From Cladopsammia gracilis (Eukaryota > Cnidaria > Anthozoa > Scleractinia > Dendrophylliidae): a DNA stretch of 64,000 nucleotides. Each line of letters starts with the position of its first letter. Position 1 is the stretch's first letter. The notes under the pieces were generated by a model. It was not told where the DNA came from. It did no database searches and saw only the letters and a program-made list of their open reading frames with translations. The position numbers and the translations under genes are program-made. This document shows positions 36,855-48,787 of this stretch, piece after piece. The stretch is taken from positions 37,700 through 101,699 of the forward strand of contig JAJGOT010001022.1 in the NCBI GenBank assembly GCA_022457155.1. Reading direction: 5' to 3'.

Positions 36855-37048
36855 TTTACAAGTCCGTGTTTTACTAGTCCTCGTTTTACTTGTCCCCGTT
36901 TTAGTAGTCCGTGTTTTACTAGTCCACGCTTTACTAGTCTTCGTTTTTACTAGTCCGCGTTTTACTAGCCCGCGTTTTACTAGTCCGCGTTTTACTAGTC
37001 CGTGTTTTACTAGTCCTCGTTTTACTAGTCCTCATTTTACTAGTCCAG
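36855..37048. repeat. 15-bp tandem repeat (gttttactagtccgc)
   Basis: About twelve imperfect copies of a 15-bp unit such as ttttactagtccgcg. The unit contains ACTAGT. Confidence 0.9.
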
Positions 37049-38069
37049 TCCAGTACAATCAAGTCCTCGGTTTACAGTATGTGCAGCCCATTTTATAGAG
37101 TCGGTCGCCTTGGCTCAGAGCCAACGCACGACTCAAGAAAAGACAATCGTATGACTTGAAAAGAATAGCAATTTGATGACGCATTCGCAAGGGGAAGTCT
37201 CGTCTTATGACTTCCTGTGTTTCTGAGAATAAAGTCACGCGACCACTAAATGAATTTTTTTTTTTTGTGAAATCATGTAATACAATAAACACACAAAAAC
37301 GCCAAAGGATTGTGCAATGAAAAATTACCAAAAAGAGAGATGAGATAATAGAACAAACTAAACCGCTCTGAAGGGTATGGTTTTCGGGCAGTTTTTTAGT
37401 CTGGGATCATGGTATAGATTTTAGAGATTTTTTGGTCTAGAATAGGGTATGATTTTCCGTGAAACTGATCAGTTGCGTGAAGAATTTAGTCTCGACAAGG
37501 TTTACTGGCAATTTGCATTTAAAAATCGGTACGGCGAGCAGTACGGCATTTTTACTGACCCCTGTTAACTAATAACTGTGATAGTGAACGAGTTTCTGGA
37601 AAATAGCGAGTCTGGAATATGTCTTGGATAGGATAGGGGTTTTCGGTGTTTAGTCTAGAATAGGGTTGCAAAATAATAACAATATAACAATAGAATAAGC
37701 GCAGGACTACGAACGAAAATGCTGCTAGTGAACGTAGGATCTGAAAAAGATCTAAACAGCCAAAAATAGCAATTGGCAAACAAACTGAGAAGCAAGGCTG
37801 ATACTACGTATAAAAACTTTGCAAGACATTTACATGACAAGAGATAGAACCCAACACAGTAGGATCGTAGCCGTAGACAGCTGTTTCGTTCTTATTAAAA
37901 CTCATCAGTACGGCATAACGATGGACAAAAAAATGACCCGTACGCTCTAGATCTGTTGGCGAAGCCGAATAGGATGGACACAAACAACCTTTGTTAAAAA
38001 CATGGGATCTAAAAAGACCTACGGTAAGTCTTTTAAGATCAGAATCCCCATCCCCCATGTGTGTAGTCG
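37049..38069. other. No gene seen
   Basis: Short repeated phrases such as agtctagaatagggt and ggtctagaatagggta occur at about 37434-37446 and 37660-37672. No exon or RNA gene is supported. Confidence 0.4.
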
Positions 38070-39244
38070 GGCCAGTTGGAAAGGAAACGAGGACTGGACT
38101 CTGGACTGGACTAGAATGGACTGGACATCCTTTTTTTGTTTTTGATTTTTGTTTTATGTTTTTTTTTTTGTCATTTTTAGTGGGGTTGGGGGAGAGGGGG
38201 TAGTGTTTTTCAAGATTGGGAACGGAGGTGGTGTTTGGTTGCTCAAACCCTGACTGGTTTACTCACTTGAAAGTTGAAACTTGAAAAGCGTGAAATGTTA
38301 ACGCGACGGTGGATGGAAATACTTTGTTTTTATCGATCAGCGTGGCAGAAAGCTGGCTTTTATCCTTGAACTCGATCTAAAATGAAACAAATGTCTAAAA
38401 ATATGTAAATTATCATTCTGTGATATGCGATTTTTACAAAACACAGGTCACAGTAAAGGTCTTGGTTTTAACATAACCGCTTGGTTTTAACATTCTGACT
38501 CGCTTTTCGCTCAAAATAGAGGAGCAAGGGGCTATTCCGCTTAGAGGAGTAAAGGGAACTTAGTCAACTAACTCTGTTTGGAGCTTCTGTCAAGTTTTGC
38601 ACCTCTGGTACATTGTAACTTAAAGACCTAGTTTATCGGTAATGAAATTTTTGTGAGCCTGCACGAAACCTTTCTCTTTTATGTCTGCGGGATGAAATGT
38701 TAGAAGGACCCGGGAATGAAAACTGGTGCTCGCTTCCTAACGCACTCCGTGGCGGCATGAAAATAAACATTCGTTTCTTTGCTCAGACATTTTTCTCCGT
38801 CCTGAATGTACTCCCTTCTCATTTCACCAGCGAAAAAGTCCAGTCCAGTCCAGAGTCTAGTCCAGAGTCTTGTCATCTATTTTGAGCAAAAAGCGAGTCA
38901 AAATGTTAAAACCAAGTTGTTATGTTAAAACCAAGACCTTTACTGTGACCTGTGTTTTGTAAAAATCGCATATCACAAAATGATAATTTACATATTTTCA
39001 GCCATGTGTTTCATTTTAGATCCAGTTAAAACTGGGACTGCCACGCTGATCGATAGAAACGAAGTATTTCCATCCATCGTCGCGTTAACATTTACGCCTT
39101 TCAAGTTTCAACTTTCAATTGAGTAAACCAGTCAGGGTTTGAGCCTGGCATCTCCCTTTCCAATCTTGAAAAACACTACCCCCAATCCCACTAAAAATGA
39201 AAAGAAATGTCCAGTCCAGTCCAGTCCTGATTTTCCAACTGGCC
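38070..39244. mobile_element. 1175-bp foldback element upstream of the CDADC1-like gene
   Basis: The left end ggccagttggaaa and the right end ttttccaactggcc are inverted. The arms continue with gactggactctggactggac, ccctgactggttt and gttaacgcgacggtggatgg and their complements, over about 400 bp each. The right end lies only about 100 bp before the start codon at 39347. No transposase frame. Confidence 0.88.
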
Positions 39245-39346
39245 GTGTTGACAGCTCCTTAGGCTAGACTGGCAGTTGTCTAGCCTGCATGACAGGCGCT
39301 TTATGAGCCAAGCGGGGCGAGCGAAGCATGCTACACTACCGGCAAG

Positions 39347-40642
39347 ATGGCTGCGCAATCTTCGTCCTCTTCGTCCTCTTCGTCCTCTTCGTACACCGCT
39401 CGTGACTTACGGATAACCAAAGAGAATCTGTTTATGGTTGTTGCCCTATGGATGGAACGCTTTCCAGTGGAGCAAGAAGGAGCCGAACCTTACAAGAAGG
39501 TTGGAGCTGTGCTTGTGTTGCCCAACGACATCATTTATGCCGCGGACTGTTCTCGAAACGGTGTCCATGGCGTAGCACGTTTGTTAATGGCACACCAAGA
39601 CATTGTGCACGATTGCAAAGTTTTCGTTTCACGAAAACCGTGTGCTTTTTGCACAAAACTTCTGGTGCAGTCGAAAGTCAAGAGGGTCTTTTACTTGCCG
39701 ATTGAGCCAGAGTACTACACTGTCTACACTGAAGATGAAGCCGGGTATAAAGATGAAACGATACGCGTCGATGAGCTATTTAAAGTGAGCGCGATCGGCC
39801 AGTCTGTGTTTGTCCCAATAGCAGGACACGAAGTTGTTGTGAATACTGGGGAGAAATACAAAACCCCGGAGAAGGTTAGAGAGGAGGAAAAGAGAAAGCT
39901 CAAGGGAGAATATTGGAACGAAGAATGGATGAAAAAAGCCAAAACTAACCTTCCGTGGCCTGCTTTCGATGAAAATATGGAAAAGCAAGTAACAAATGAT
40001 TTTGATAGCATCCTGGCATGGATGGCTACAATTTCAGTCGAATCGGAGAAATATACATTTAAATCCGAGCCGCCCAAGAACGGTGAGAATCCACCCAAGC
40101 TTTTTAATCCGGAAGAAAACTATTTTGAACGCCAGCAAGCCAAACACTTGATAACTTTGGCAAAGTTTCTAGCGGAGCGTACTGATGAACCAACAAAAGG
40201 AGTGGGGGCAGTCGTCCTTAGCAAGGAGAAGAAAATCGTAGCTCTTGGATGGAACGGATTTCCCACCAAGGCGCTCTATGGTGAGTTCCCTAGAGCCTCT
40301 GACAAAGATAAAGAGGTGAAACACAAGAAGTATCCATATTCCATCCACGCTGAGCAGAACGCGCTACTGATGCGAAATACAAAGAATGTCGCAGGCGGAA
40401 CCTTGTTTGTGACGAGGACGCCGTGTGATGAATGTACCCCACTACTTGAGATGCAAGGAATCCGAAGAGTCGTTTTGGGTCTTACTGATTTGAAAACAGA
40501 AAAGAAGCAAGGTATTGTTTATAAAAAGTTTAAAGAGAAAGTCGACAGCGGTGTTTTCACATGCTTTGTAATGGAGGAAGGAAAGGCTGGTGAATCAGCT
40601 CCGGCTGCGAAAAAAAGAAAACTTGACTTTGTCGACAAGTAA
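39347..40642 (+). CDS. CDADC1: CDADC1-like cytidine/dCMP deaminase, two deaminase domains, single exon
   Basis: A 431-residue open frame, starting at an ATG in a good context (caagATGGCT), after a short poly-Ser run. Domain 1 (about residues 20-150) keeps PCAFC near 104 but has HGV near 74 where the catalytic HxE is expected, so it is probably inactive. Domain 2 (about 250-400) has a full zinc-binding and catalytic signature: HAEQNALL near 332 and TPCDEC near 358. The C-terminus has KKRK, a likely nuclear localisation signal. Two tandem deaminase domains with this layout fit the CDADC1 family, which deaminates cytosine nucleotides or related substrates. There is no intron in the coding region. 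AATAAA at 40779-40784 may be the polyadenylation signal. An intronless, fully open copy could be a functional retrogene or the family's native structure here. Confidence 0.88.
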   Translation: MAAQSSSSSSSSSSSYTARDLRITKENLFMVVALWMERFPVEQEGAEPYKKVGAVLVLPNDIIYAADCSRNGVHGVARLLMAHQDIVHDCKVFVSRKPCAFCTKLLVQSKVKRVFYLPIEPEYYTVYTEDEAGYKDETIRVDELFKVSAIGQSVFVPIAGHEVVVNTGEKYKTPEKVREEEKRKLKGEYWNEEWMKKAKTNLPWPAFDENMEKQVTNDFDSILAWMATISVESEKYTFKSEPPKNGENPPKLFNPEENYFERQQAKHLITLAKFLAERTDEPTKGVGAVVLSKEKKIVALGWNGFPTKALYGEFPRASDKDKEVKHKKYPYSIHAEQNALLMRNTKNVAGGTLFVTRTPCDECTPLLEMQGIRRVVLGLTDLKTEKKQGIVYKKFKEKVDSGVFTCFVMEEGKAGESAPAAKKRKLDFVDK

Positions 40643-41163
40643 TATGAGGCAATGACTTTTTCGTGGCGATCACTATGCCGGCATGTTGAACACTATTTAA
40701 GGGCATTATTAAAAAAAAATATATAACTACAAACAGATTTCACCTGCAAGCTTTATGGTCAAGCGAGGTTGCGTCGTTAATAAACAAAAATGTCACATTT
40801 TAGCTAAATTTGGTGTACACTATAGGTATGTTTTTAAACGAACGACGTTGAATCTGTAAAGAGAGTAGCCAATGTCATGTAGTTGAGATTACATTTTTTT
40901 CCGGAAATAAGTTTCATGTAGTTACAACAACCTAATAAGGATTTTAGTAGTTATAGAGTTGGGGGTATGAGGCCATTTTTATAAAAATAGTCTCAAACCA
41001 GCCCAACTCCATAACTAACTATATGTTAAAAAAACAAAATGGTGCGTTTATTTCATTGCGTGATTTCACATAATAGGATCCTTTGCGTGACATTCTCTGA
41101 AAAACAGGAAGTCGATGATCTCATTGTCTAAGAATTTTCCGCTTGTGAATAGGAAATGAGTCA
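40643..41163. other. 3' UTR and downstream of the deaminase gene
   Basis: Contains AATAAA at 40779-40784. A hairpin follows at about 40958-41022 (gttatagagttggg pairs with cccaactccataac). No further gene. Confidence 0.5.
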
Positions 41164-41171
41164 TCACGTAT

Positions 41172-42350
41172 TAGACTACGAGCAGTCCCTCCTTTTTCCT
41201 CAGGGATAGTAGAGCGAGCGAAATGCGAGCGCGCGTGAAAATCACCCCACGCGAGAAAGGCGAGACGAGAGAGAAAAAGGAGAGACTACAGACAAAGCCC
41301 AAACTTTTGAACTTATGAGTTGCTCTCACAACTCAAAACTCTGATTGGCTCTTCCATGGCAATCTGTCAACATCTGTCAAAAACGCGCCAGCCGCTATCA
41401 ACACTTAGTTTCTGTCAATGGTTGCCAAACTTCAGGCATGTCTGGAAAAAAATCCAAATATAACATCGCTGAAACCGAAACAGACTCAATTAAGCGGTGG
41501 AGGCACTGTTGGCGGGGAAAGATGTTCTTGCGATACTTTCATCCAGATTTGGGAAAGGTTGAATTTATCAAGTGTATAGCATGGCACAAACATCTGCGAA
41601 CGCGAGCGTCCAAATGCAAACCCGGCAACTGAGGAGGTTCGAGAGAAGAACCAAAACCATGGTCTTGCCTGAATGAAATAGTGGCATGAACGAAGCAGTC
41701 GCTAGACTGTCAAAATTGCAAAGGGAACTCCACGCCACTATAAAGCGTAGCGAACGGAAGCTAAAATTGCAGCCTTCACTGAAACAAACTTCAACTCTCT
41801 CTGCTATAAAGCTTGGATCCTGAAAATTAAAATCCTGTAAATACAAAACTAAAATAGCTGGGCATTCACGGCCAACAGATCATTTTAGATCCTGTCATGT
41901 CCGGTATTTCAGAGAGAAAAGTTAAAGAAATTCAAACCTTTTTTACATAAAAATCTACATGCCAATATACCCTAAAATGAGGCCCAAATCTACAATTCCA
42001 AGCGCAACACCACAAGAAAACACAACCGACAGACTTCACCTCTCGTCCGTACTTAGTCTTGTAATAAACATCCCCCGCCGTTTTAATACTGATGACAAGA
42101 GCAATGACAGCTCAATGAGACAAGGAATCCCATTGGATGCGCTTAATTGGTTTGAAAGGCGATACGAACTTCACACTCCAAAATCAGTCGACCGTGAAGG
42201 GTCAAAAGTTTGGGCTTTGTCTGTAGTCTCTCCTTTTTCTCTCTCTCCGCCGCGCGTCTCGCCTTTCTCGCGTGGGGTGATTTTCACGCGCGCTCGCATT
42301 TCGCTCGCTCTACTATCCCTGAGGAAAAAGGAGGGACTGCTCGTAGTCTA
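41172..42350. mobile_element. 1179-bp TIR element with 8-bp target duplication
   Basis: Termini tagactacgagcagtccctc and gggactgctcgtagtcta are inverted, and the arms continue for about 140 bp. tcacgtat flanks both sides (41164-41171; 42351-42358). The interior has open frames at 41345-41632 (plus), 41568-41846 (minus) and 41959-42360 (plus) without recognisable domains. The 8-bp duplication fits hAT- or P-like transposition, but no transposase is seen. Confidence 0.92.
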
Positions 42351-42589
42351 TCACGTATAGCCTATTGTTTCAGATCACGAGACGGTCTTATGAGTTTTTC
42401 AACCAATCAAAAGCTTCACATTTTCACTACACAATCGTGAAACGTTTCAGTGAAAAGTTATTAATTTGTGAAACTTTTCAGTGAAAGTCATTTGTGAAGT
42501 TTAGAGAAGATGCCTTACTCTCTGAAGCAATTGGACCAGCGCTATCAGAATATTTGCAATAACATAAACGGAGAGATACTAATGACCGA

Positions 42590-42660
42590 GTTACGAGTTG
42601 AGTTGAGTTTGAGTTAAGTTTGAGCTAAGTTTGAGTTAAGGTTGAGTTAAGTTTGAGTTA
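42590..42660. repeat. Short tandem repeat (gagttaagttt)
   Basis: About six imperfect copies of tttgagttaag. Confidence 0.85.
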
Positions 42661-42840
42661 CCGTTGCTTTCATTTTTTATTAACTGGCTCGCCGCTCTGC
42701 GGCGAGTCAGTTCTTAAAATACCCTTTTTTTTTTTTCTGTCGTGTCACCTGCCCCGGGAATCGATTTTGCTGCGGCCAACACCGTACCTAGTTTACTTCC
42801 GGTTTTCAGAAATCAGTGATGTCATCGAAACGACAATTTA

Positions 42841-43970
42841 CAATTGAAATATTTACCGTTCTAATTTCGACGGAATTGTTAAACATTAAATCGCTGTGAT
42901 TTCAGGATGTGTTCTATTTCTGGTAAAAGGAAAGCGCGTTGAACTTTTCTAACCAAATCAATTGTCAAACAGTTGAGTTTAGATCGAATGAATAAAACAC
43001 GTCCCAGCACGTCAACTGCTGAGTAAACAATTCTCAAGCATTACGCCATGGAGTCACGTTGAAATTCCAAACATCTCGAATTTATGTCACGCTATGGTCA
43101 GCTGTTAATCATTTGATCGATCATGTTGACATTGTTCATTTTTATTCGAAATTCTCCAAAATGCCTGTGTTTAAACAATCCTGATTCCTTGTTGTAGGTG
43201 GTTTCAAGGATTTTAAAGCGAAAAAAATATACAAGTTCTAAACTTATGTTTTTGGCTCTGCTTTGCGATTTATATCCTTTGTATATCGCTACCGAGTGTG
43301 ATTTTATTGTGTTTTCATAAGTAGTATTGCGAACTGTAACCAATAATTAAGCAACTACAATTGAAATATTTACCGTTCTAATTTCGACGGAATTGTTAAA
43401 CATTAATTCGCTGTGATTTTCGGATGTGTTCTATTTCTGGTAAAAGGAAAGCGGGTTGAACTTTTGTAACCAAATCAATTGTCGAACAGTTGAGTTTAGA
43501 TCGAATAAATCGTTGAACAAATCACGTCCCGGCACGTCTGCTGAGTAAACAATTCTCAAGCATTACGTCATGGCCGGAGTCACGTTGAAACTCCACACAT
43601 CTCGTATTTATGTCACGCTATGGTCTGCTGTTTATCATTTGATCGATTATGTTGATATTGTTAATAGGCCATTTGCACGATGGCGTCATTTGACTACAAC
43701 TACCAGAATTCATTTCGTTTTTCCTTTCTTATTTAAATTTTGTAATCCCAGTGAGGTTTAAATAACAATGGCCCTAATTTGCACTACAAAACAAAAAACT
43801 GAAGGATTGTGGTAGTTGTAGTCATATGACGTCATCGTGCAAATGGCCTATTTATTCGAAACCCCATCACCGATTCTCCAACATGCCTGTCTTTAAACAA
43901 TCCTGATTCCTTGTAGTAGGTGGTTTCAAGCATTTTAAAGCGAAAATAATATACAAAGTTCTGAACTTGT
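42841..43970. repeat. Direct duplication (~500 bp), second copy interrupted by a MITE
   Basis: The segment beginning caattgaaatatttaccgtt at 42841 recurs from 43359 with the same order of landmarks: gttctatttctggtaaaagg, gagtaaacaattctcaagca, tgcctgt and aggtggtttcaag. The second copy contains a 188-bp inverted-repeat insertion absent from the first. Confidence 0.9.
43665..43853. mobile_element. ~190-bp MITE (aggccatttgcacgatg termini)
   Basis: The left end aggccatttgcacgatggcg and the right end tgacgtcatcgtgcaaatgg are inverted, with inner gactacaactacc / ggtagttgtagtc. The uninterrupted sister copy at about 43125-43140 shows the empty site. Confidence 0.9.
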
Positions 43971-44049
43971 GTTTTTTCTAACTGTACCGAGCCGATCAAA
44001 AAAAATATATATATAGACCTGAAATTGTAGCCTACTAAGGGATGTACGA

Positions 44050-44345
44050 TTTTATTTTATTTTATTTTATTTTTGTTTGGGAGGGGGGGGGGAGGGGGGA
44101 CGGTGGGGGGGGGGCGGTGTTGGGCAATTTTTCTGATCATGAATTTTGTTTTTGTCGTCTTGATGTTGTGCAAGAATTTTTTTCGGGATTGTTCCATATT
44201 AAACTGCTTTTCCTTTGGCTCGCGTGCATTACTTTTTTTTTCTTTACTTTTGCTGTGCAGGAATTTTGTTTTTACTAATTGCCCAACCTCACCCCCCCCC
44301 CCCCCCCCCCCCACCACCACCTTAACAATAAAATGGTCCGTCCCC
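44050..44345. mobile_element. G/C-run-rich repeat related to the 28882-30236 element
   Basis: G-runs on the left, C-runs on the right, repeated gcaagaattttt / caggaattttg segments, and a right end ataaaatggtccgtcccc similar to the terminus at 30219-30236. The left terminus is not clear. Confidence 0.5.
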
Positions 44346-47140
44346 AAGGAGTGCTTGAAGCGGGCTGTGTAATGTAAATGTAAATGTGGACTGGACTGTG
44401 CATGTTGATAGATTCTAGATGTATATTGCGAACTCTAAAATGAAACCGGGTGGAAACTGGGACCAAACGAGCCAGTTTGGAAGCCCATCGGGCTCCTTGT
44501 TTTAACTTAAAAGTGGTTAATGAAGGATCCAGATCTTTTCTACAGAAAATAGACCGTCTGTTCTCTTTTCACGGGTGAAAAAGTGTTAATTTTACATTCC
44601 CAAGCGTGAAGCGTTGCATTGTTCTCATTTCACAGCCACAACAATGGTTTACTCCCCGTAACTGTTTTTTCACTCATGCTCTAGTTGGACGTGCGAATAA
44701 CGATCAATTTGAAGTTCCCAGCTGGCTAACTTATAATTTGTTTTCTGTAATAAAAGTAATCAAAGGCTCCTAAGAGCCAGCCCGTGAATAAGAAATGCGA
44801 ACGCGTAACGCAATATTGCGGTATTAAAAGCTTATGTTTTTATATGTTTTCACACTGACACGGTTTAATCTTTTATTTAAAATTAAACGTAAGGTTTTTT
44901 GACAAACGGAAAAAAAGAAAAAGAAAAATCCAGCAGATCACTTTCATAATGTTCAGTCTGAAGAAAAAAGAAAAAAAAAAGAAATGGACGGCACGAGCGA
45001 GCTTTGAACCGTGGGCCTTTCGGCTGTCATTCCGCGGAGGGAATGAGGGGGAACTAAATAGAGGGGGGACTAAATAGAGAGGGGGGCTCATTTAATTTAG
45101 TGAAGCACAGTTCTGTTAGAAAAGAAAGAAAACAACCATACTGGAGTTTCATCACTGTTTGGATGAGAGGAATAAAATTTCTGGCAAGGAGATTTGAATT
45201 ATATTAAAAAAAAATTATATTCTATTTTGATCAATCTTGTTGTTTGAAACCGTCTCAATACAATTGACTGTGAAACTTGAAGAGGGCTTAATAGATGATT
45301 CACGGTATTGTCTCTCAAGAGGGGCTTGCATAATGGTATTGTACACACTCATAGTTTATGCACTTGTCCTCAGCTCCCCCAAGCCAGGTTTGATCCCAAA
45401 GCTGACCACAAGGTTATGACAGAGAATGGTTTATCGTATAAAGAGATGCCTCTGGTGAGAGATATATAATAAGCATTGTATGGGAATAAATTTCTGGGGA
45501 AGAAGAATCTGTAAGATTTTCAAAGGGATTGTGAACAAGATACAAGGGGAAAAACCCTGGGGAAATATAAACAACTTTGGAAAGAGTGAGTGCCCCCATA
45601 AGGGAAAAACATCAAGATTGTCCCCTTTTCCAAAAAAAAAATCCCTGTGGTCAGCCTGGGTTCAACCCTCTGAAGAAGCAACCAACATGTGCATCACTTA
45701 AAGAATGCCTTAGGCAAACAAAAACCAATTTCCAAAACTATGATAACTTTATTACTATATCTATTCCAGCTTCTTGGTAAAATAACTAAGCATTTTGATT
45801 TTGCATTCATTCAAGATGTCTTTACTTTAGTAGAACAAAAAGATGATAAGAATCCTTTGTTTTTTGGCTTTTTCAGGTTTTCCTCTTCAAGAGGGACCAA
45901 TATAAAAAAGCATAAAGTTTTTTTTTTCTTCTTCTCAGGTAAAGCCTAAAACAATAAACTTAAACTTACGCTGGCCTAGACAGTGAATAACTACCCTAGG
46001 CAAAATTTTACTAGTAATAGCAGAGTACAGTATAGCTTTTTAGAAACTCTTACTTGCAGACTTAGCTTAGCTTGCAAAAAGCAGAAGGACCATAAAACTT
46101 GTGGGCAAATGGCAATGTACTGACGTCTTAGTCTTTGTGCTTCAAAAAATCCTCTGGTCTTCGCATCAGAACGTCGTCGGAGAACCCAATGATTGAAATC
46201 TTAGACATCCGACTATCTGACATCAACTTCATGGGATGACTGCTGAGCAAATGATCGTTCCATCTGAACATAACCCATAAGGCCATTGGAAGGTAATTTC
46301 CAAAATGGCGGCCAGCCGTGAAGAATTCAGTCAGTTTCTTGGTAGAGTCTTGCAAGCCAGTTACATTCTCATTATACTAGAAATTGCAACCTTTTTTACA
46401 TACCTTCCTGTAGAACTAATATTCGAAACTTCTCAATTCGGTTTCAAGGACCTAAGTTTTTCAACTCGTTAAGTCATGAAATTCAAAACAGTGAAAGCAT
46501 CCGTTTGTTTCTTTCTTAGTTCTTAGTCAAAAATACTCTTTGTTGAGCTACATACTTCTTCTTTGCTTTTCTTTTCTTTTTAAAATAATACATTTTATAT
46601 TTCATGCTGTCCTCATAATTCGTATGATTATTCTATATTGTCAGGAAGCCTATAGTGCATAAGCCCCCGGCTTCTATATAGGCTTCCTTGTCACTACCAC
46701 ATTAAACATTTTGTAGTCTATCGTCTTTTAAGTTATTATAAATTTCTAGTGTGTTGTATTATTATTATAATTGTTATTATATAAAAATAGTACAATACTT
46801 TATTAACAAATTTCTTAAAAATGGATTAAGCCTTAACATCAATTTTATGTACACTTGCAGGAAAAAGCTATAAAAGTTCATTTATATAATAATATAATAA
46901 TATATAATAATTATTAATCTACTAAAATGCTAAAAATATTCATAATTACAATCCATAAAATACCGTAAAAGTGTTACTAAAAAAATTTCAATAAAAATAA
47001 AATTTATATAAGACGTTTGTATTCACAAAGTGACGGCAATAAAGAATTCTTAACATTACATTATGGCTCCTTCTTGGGTTTCAATGTCAATATCTATGTT
47101 CTTAAAATCACAAAAGGCTTTCCTTCTAAATCTCGATCCT
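44346..47140. other. No gene; possible CR1-like tail at 46645-46720
   Basis: AT-rich DNA with no splice-supported exon. A stretch at 46645-46720 (taagcccccggcttctatat ... gcttccttgtcacta) resembles the retrotransposon tail at 20300-20350. A weak tRNA-like promoter box may lie on the minus strand near 45005-45020 but is not convincing. Confidence 0.4.
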
Positions 47141-47144
47141 CTAA

Positions 47145-47145
<1 letters not shown>

Positions 47146-47207
<62 letters not shown>
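47146..47207. repeat. (TTA)n microsatellite
   Basis: About twenty uninterrupted tta copies. Confidence 0.95.
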
Positions 47208-47208
<1 letters not shown>

Positions 47209-47425
47209 CATGTATATTTTTTTTAATGTGGTTAATGGCAAAATAAATAAAATGAAAAAAAAAATGAAAAAAAAAATGATTCCATAACTCAAAAGAAGGT
47301 CGCGGTTTACAGCGGTTTTAGTGAAAACAAGGTTTGGGTGGGGGTGCTCAGTCTCGCGGGCTCAAAAACCTCCTTTTGAATGAAATCTAGCAATTTCCCA
47401 GTTTCTTTGTGATGCAAATTTACAA

Positions 47426-48597
47426 ATGTTTAGCAACAAGTTTATAAACGAAGGGGTAGAAAGAGTGTGCGATATCACGGACATTTCAGATGAGACACTG
47501 CTGCACCCTAACTTTGGACTGACTAAGAGGCTAAGACACAAATGCAACGTTTGCGCCGCCTGTTTAACGAGTGTCAAGTCCACAGTCAACCAAAGCCAAG
47601 TAATGGTGCCCCACCGAAACCCAAAGAAGTTGAAGGCAAGGTAAACGTGCATGCCCCTTTGAATTTTTTTAATTCCACTGGAGGGGATATTATCCGGGTC
47701 TCTAAAGAGCCACTTGAGAAGAGATATTCTAAATTATGGTACGCTCACCCAAATTCATTGAAACAAAGATTGAACAATGGCTTTATTCTACAAATGTGTT
47801 GCGAAGGGGACAGTGGCTTCCTGAACCTTCGAGCACTGGAAGATTGGGCAAGAGGGGAGAGAGAGCGCAGGCTTTCTATTCTATTATCTATCCATACCTG
47901 TGATGAAGCTCTGTCAAAAGAATCGACGTACATAAAGCAAAAGTCAGCACCGTGGTTATGGAGAGAATTAAAAAGTAGATATCCCAAGGCCAGCTCTTAT
48001 CAAACACATGCATTCAAGTTCTCTAACGCAGATGCGCAAGCCATTGTGGAATATGACAAGAAGCTGAAGGAATTGCTAGACAAAGTATTGGATGCTATGA
48101 AGTTAGTGAGAGGTGGGCTGTCAGAACATCTTAATGGGAAAGGAAGGGTAAAAACCAAAGAAGCTAACAAGTGGTATATTGATGTGATTGCTAAAATCAC
48201 TGAATTTCAAGAGCAACTTGAAGCAGACTTGAAGAGGATTGATGACCTCAAGGCAACCTTTGCTGATATGTTCGATACCGAGAAGTTTGAAAAGATCATT
48301 GAAGAGTGGAAACAGAAACAGAACAAACGAAAGGAGGAAAGAAAGAAAGCTAAGAGCAAGACATCCATGCCTTCTAAAGGCCAGAATTTAAAAGAGGATG
48401 TGAAGACTGATAACATGGAGCTTTCTGGGGCCAGTGCACAAAAGAAAATTAAGTTAGCTGAAGACAAAAAAAGTGTACAGCAAGGATGTGAAAAGATTTT
48501 TTGTGTTGATGATTTTGAAAACCAGTGGTGTGTTTTTGATGAGTCTGGTTTAGACACAAACTCTGAGTCAGCCTCAGATGACACTGATGTAGAATAA
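47426..48597 (+). CDS. Unrecognised protein with charged coiled-coil C-terminal half
   Basis: An intronless frame, 47542-48597 (351 codons), encodes a protein I do not recognise. The first half has a WLWRELKSRYPKASSYQTHA-type stretch. The middle (about residues 170-260) is rich in E, K and L with heptad-like spacing, consistent with a coiled coil. Next comes a basic KQKQNKRKEERKKAKSK tract, a probable nuclear signal, and an acidic tail ending SDDTDVE. Just upstream, an overlapping frame at 47426-47644 encodes CNVCAACL in a basic context, like the start of a CXXC-type zinc finger. A frameshift or splice may join the two. It could be a retrogene, a domesticated transposon protein or a single-exon host gene. 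It ends with TAA at 48595-48597. Confidence 0.5.
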
Positions 48598-48787
48598 AAT
48601 GGTACCCCTTTCATATACCTTTCATTGAAAATGGCACCCTTTTCATATAGCCTTTACGTGCATCTGTTTGATATATTTTGAAAGGCCCTTTTTATAATAC
48701 TTAAATGGCAGTTTTCCCTACACTTTTTATACTTCAACTCGTGTTTTCCCTACCGTTTCCTATACTTCGTGTAATCCCTACCCTTTC

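Noticed and set aside
39724..40098. 124-codon minus-strand frame inside the deaminase gene
   Set aside because: Shadow of the CDADC1-like ORF.
44990..45030. Minus-strand tRNA-like box
   Set aside because: The B-box match is weak and no A box or cloverleaf can be drawn.
47056..47292. Poly-Ile/Tyr frames around the TTA microsatellite
   Set aside because: Translation of a simple trinucleotide run.
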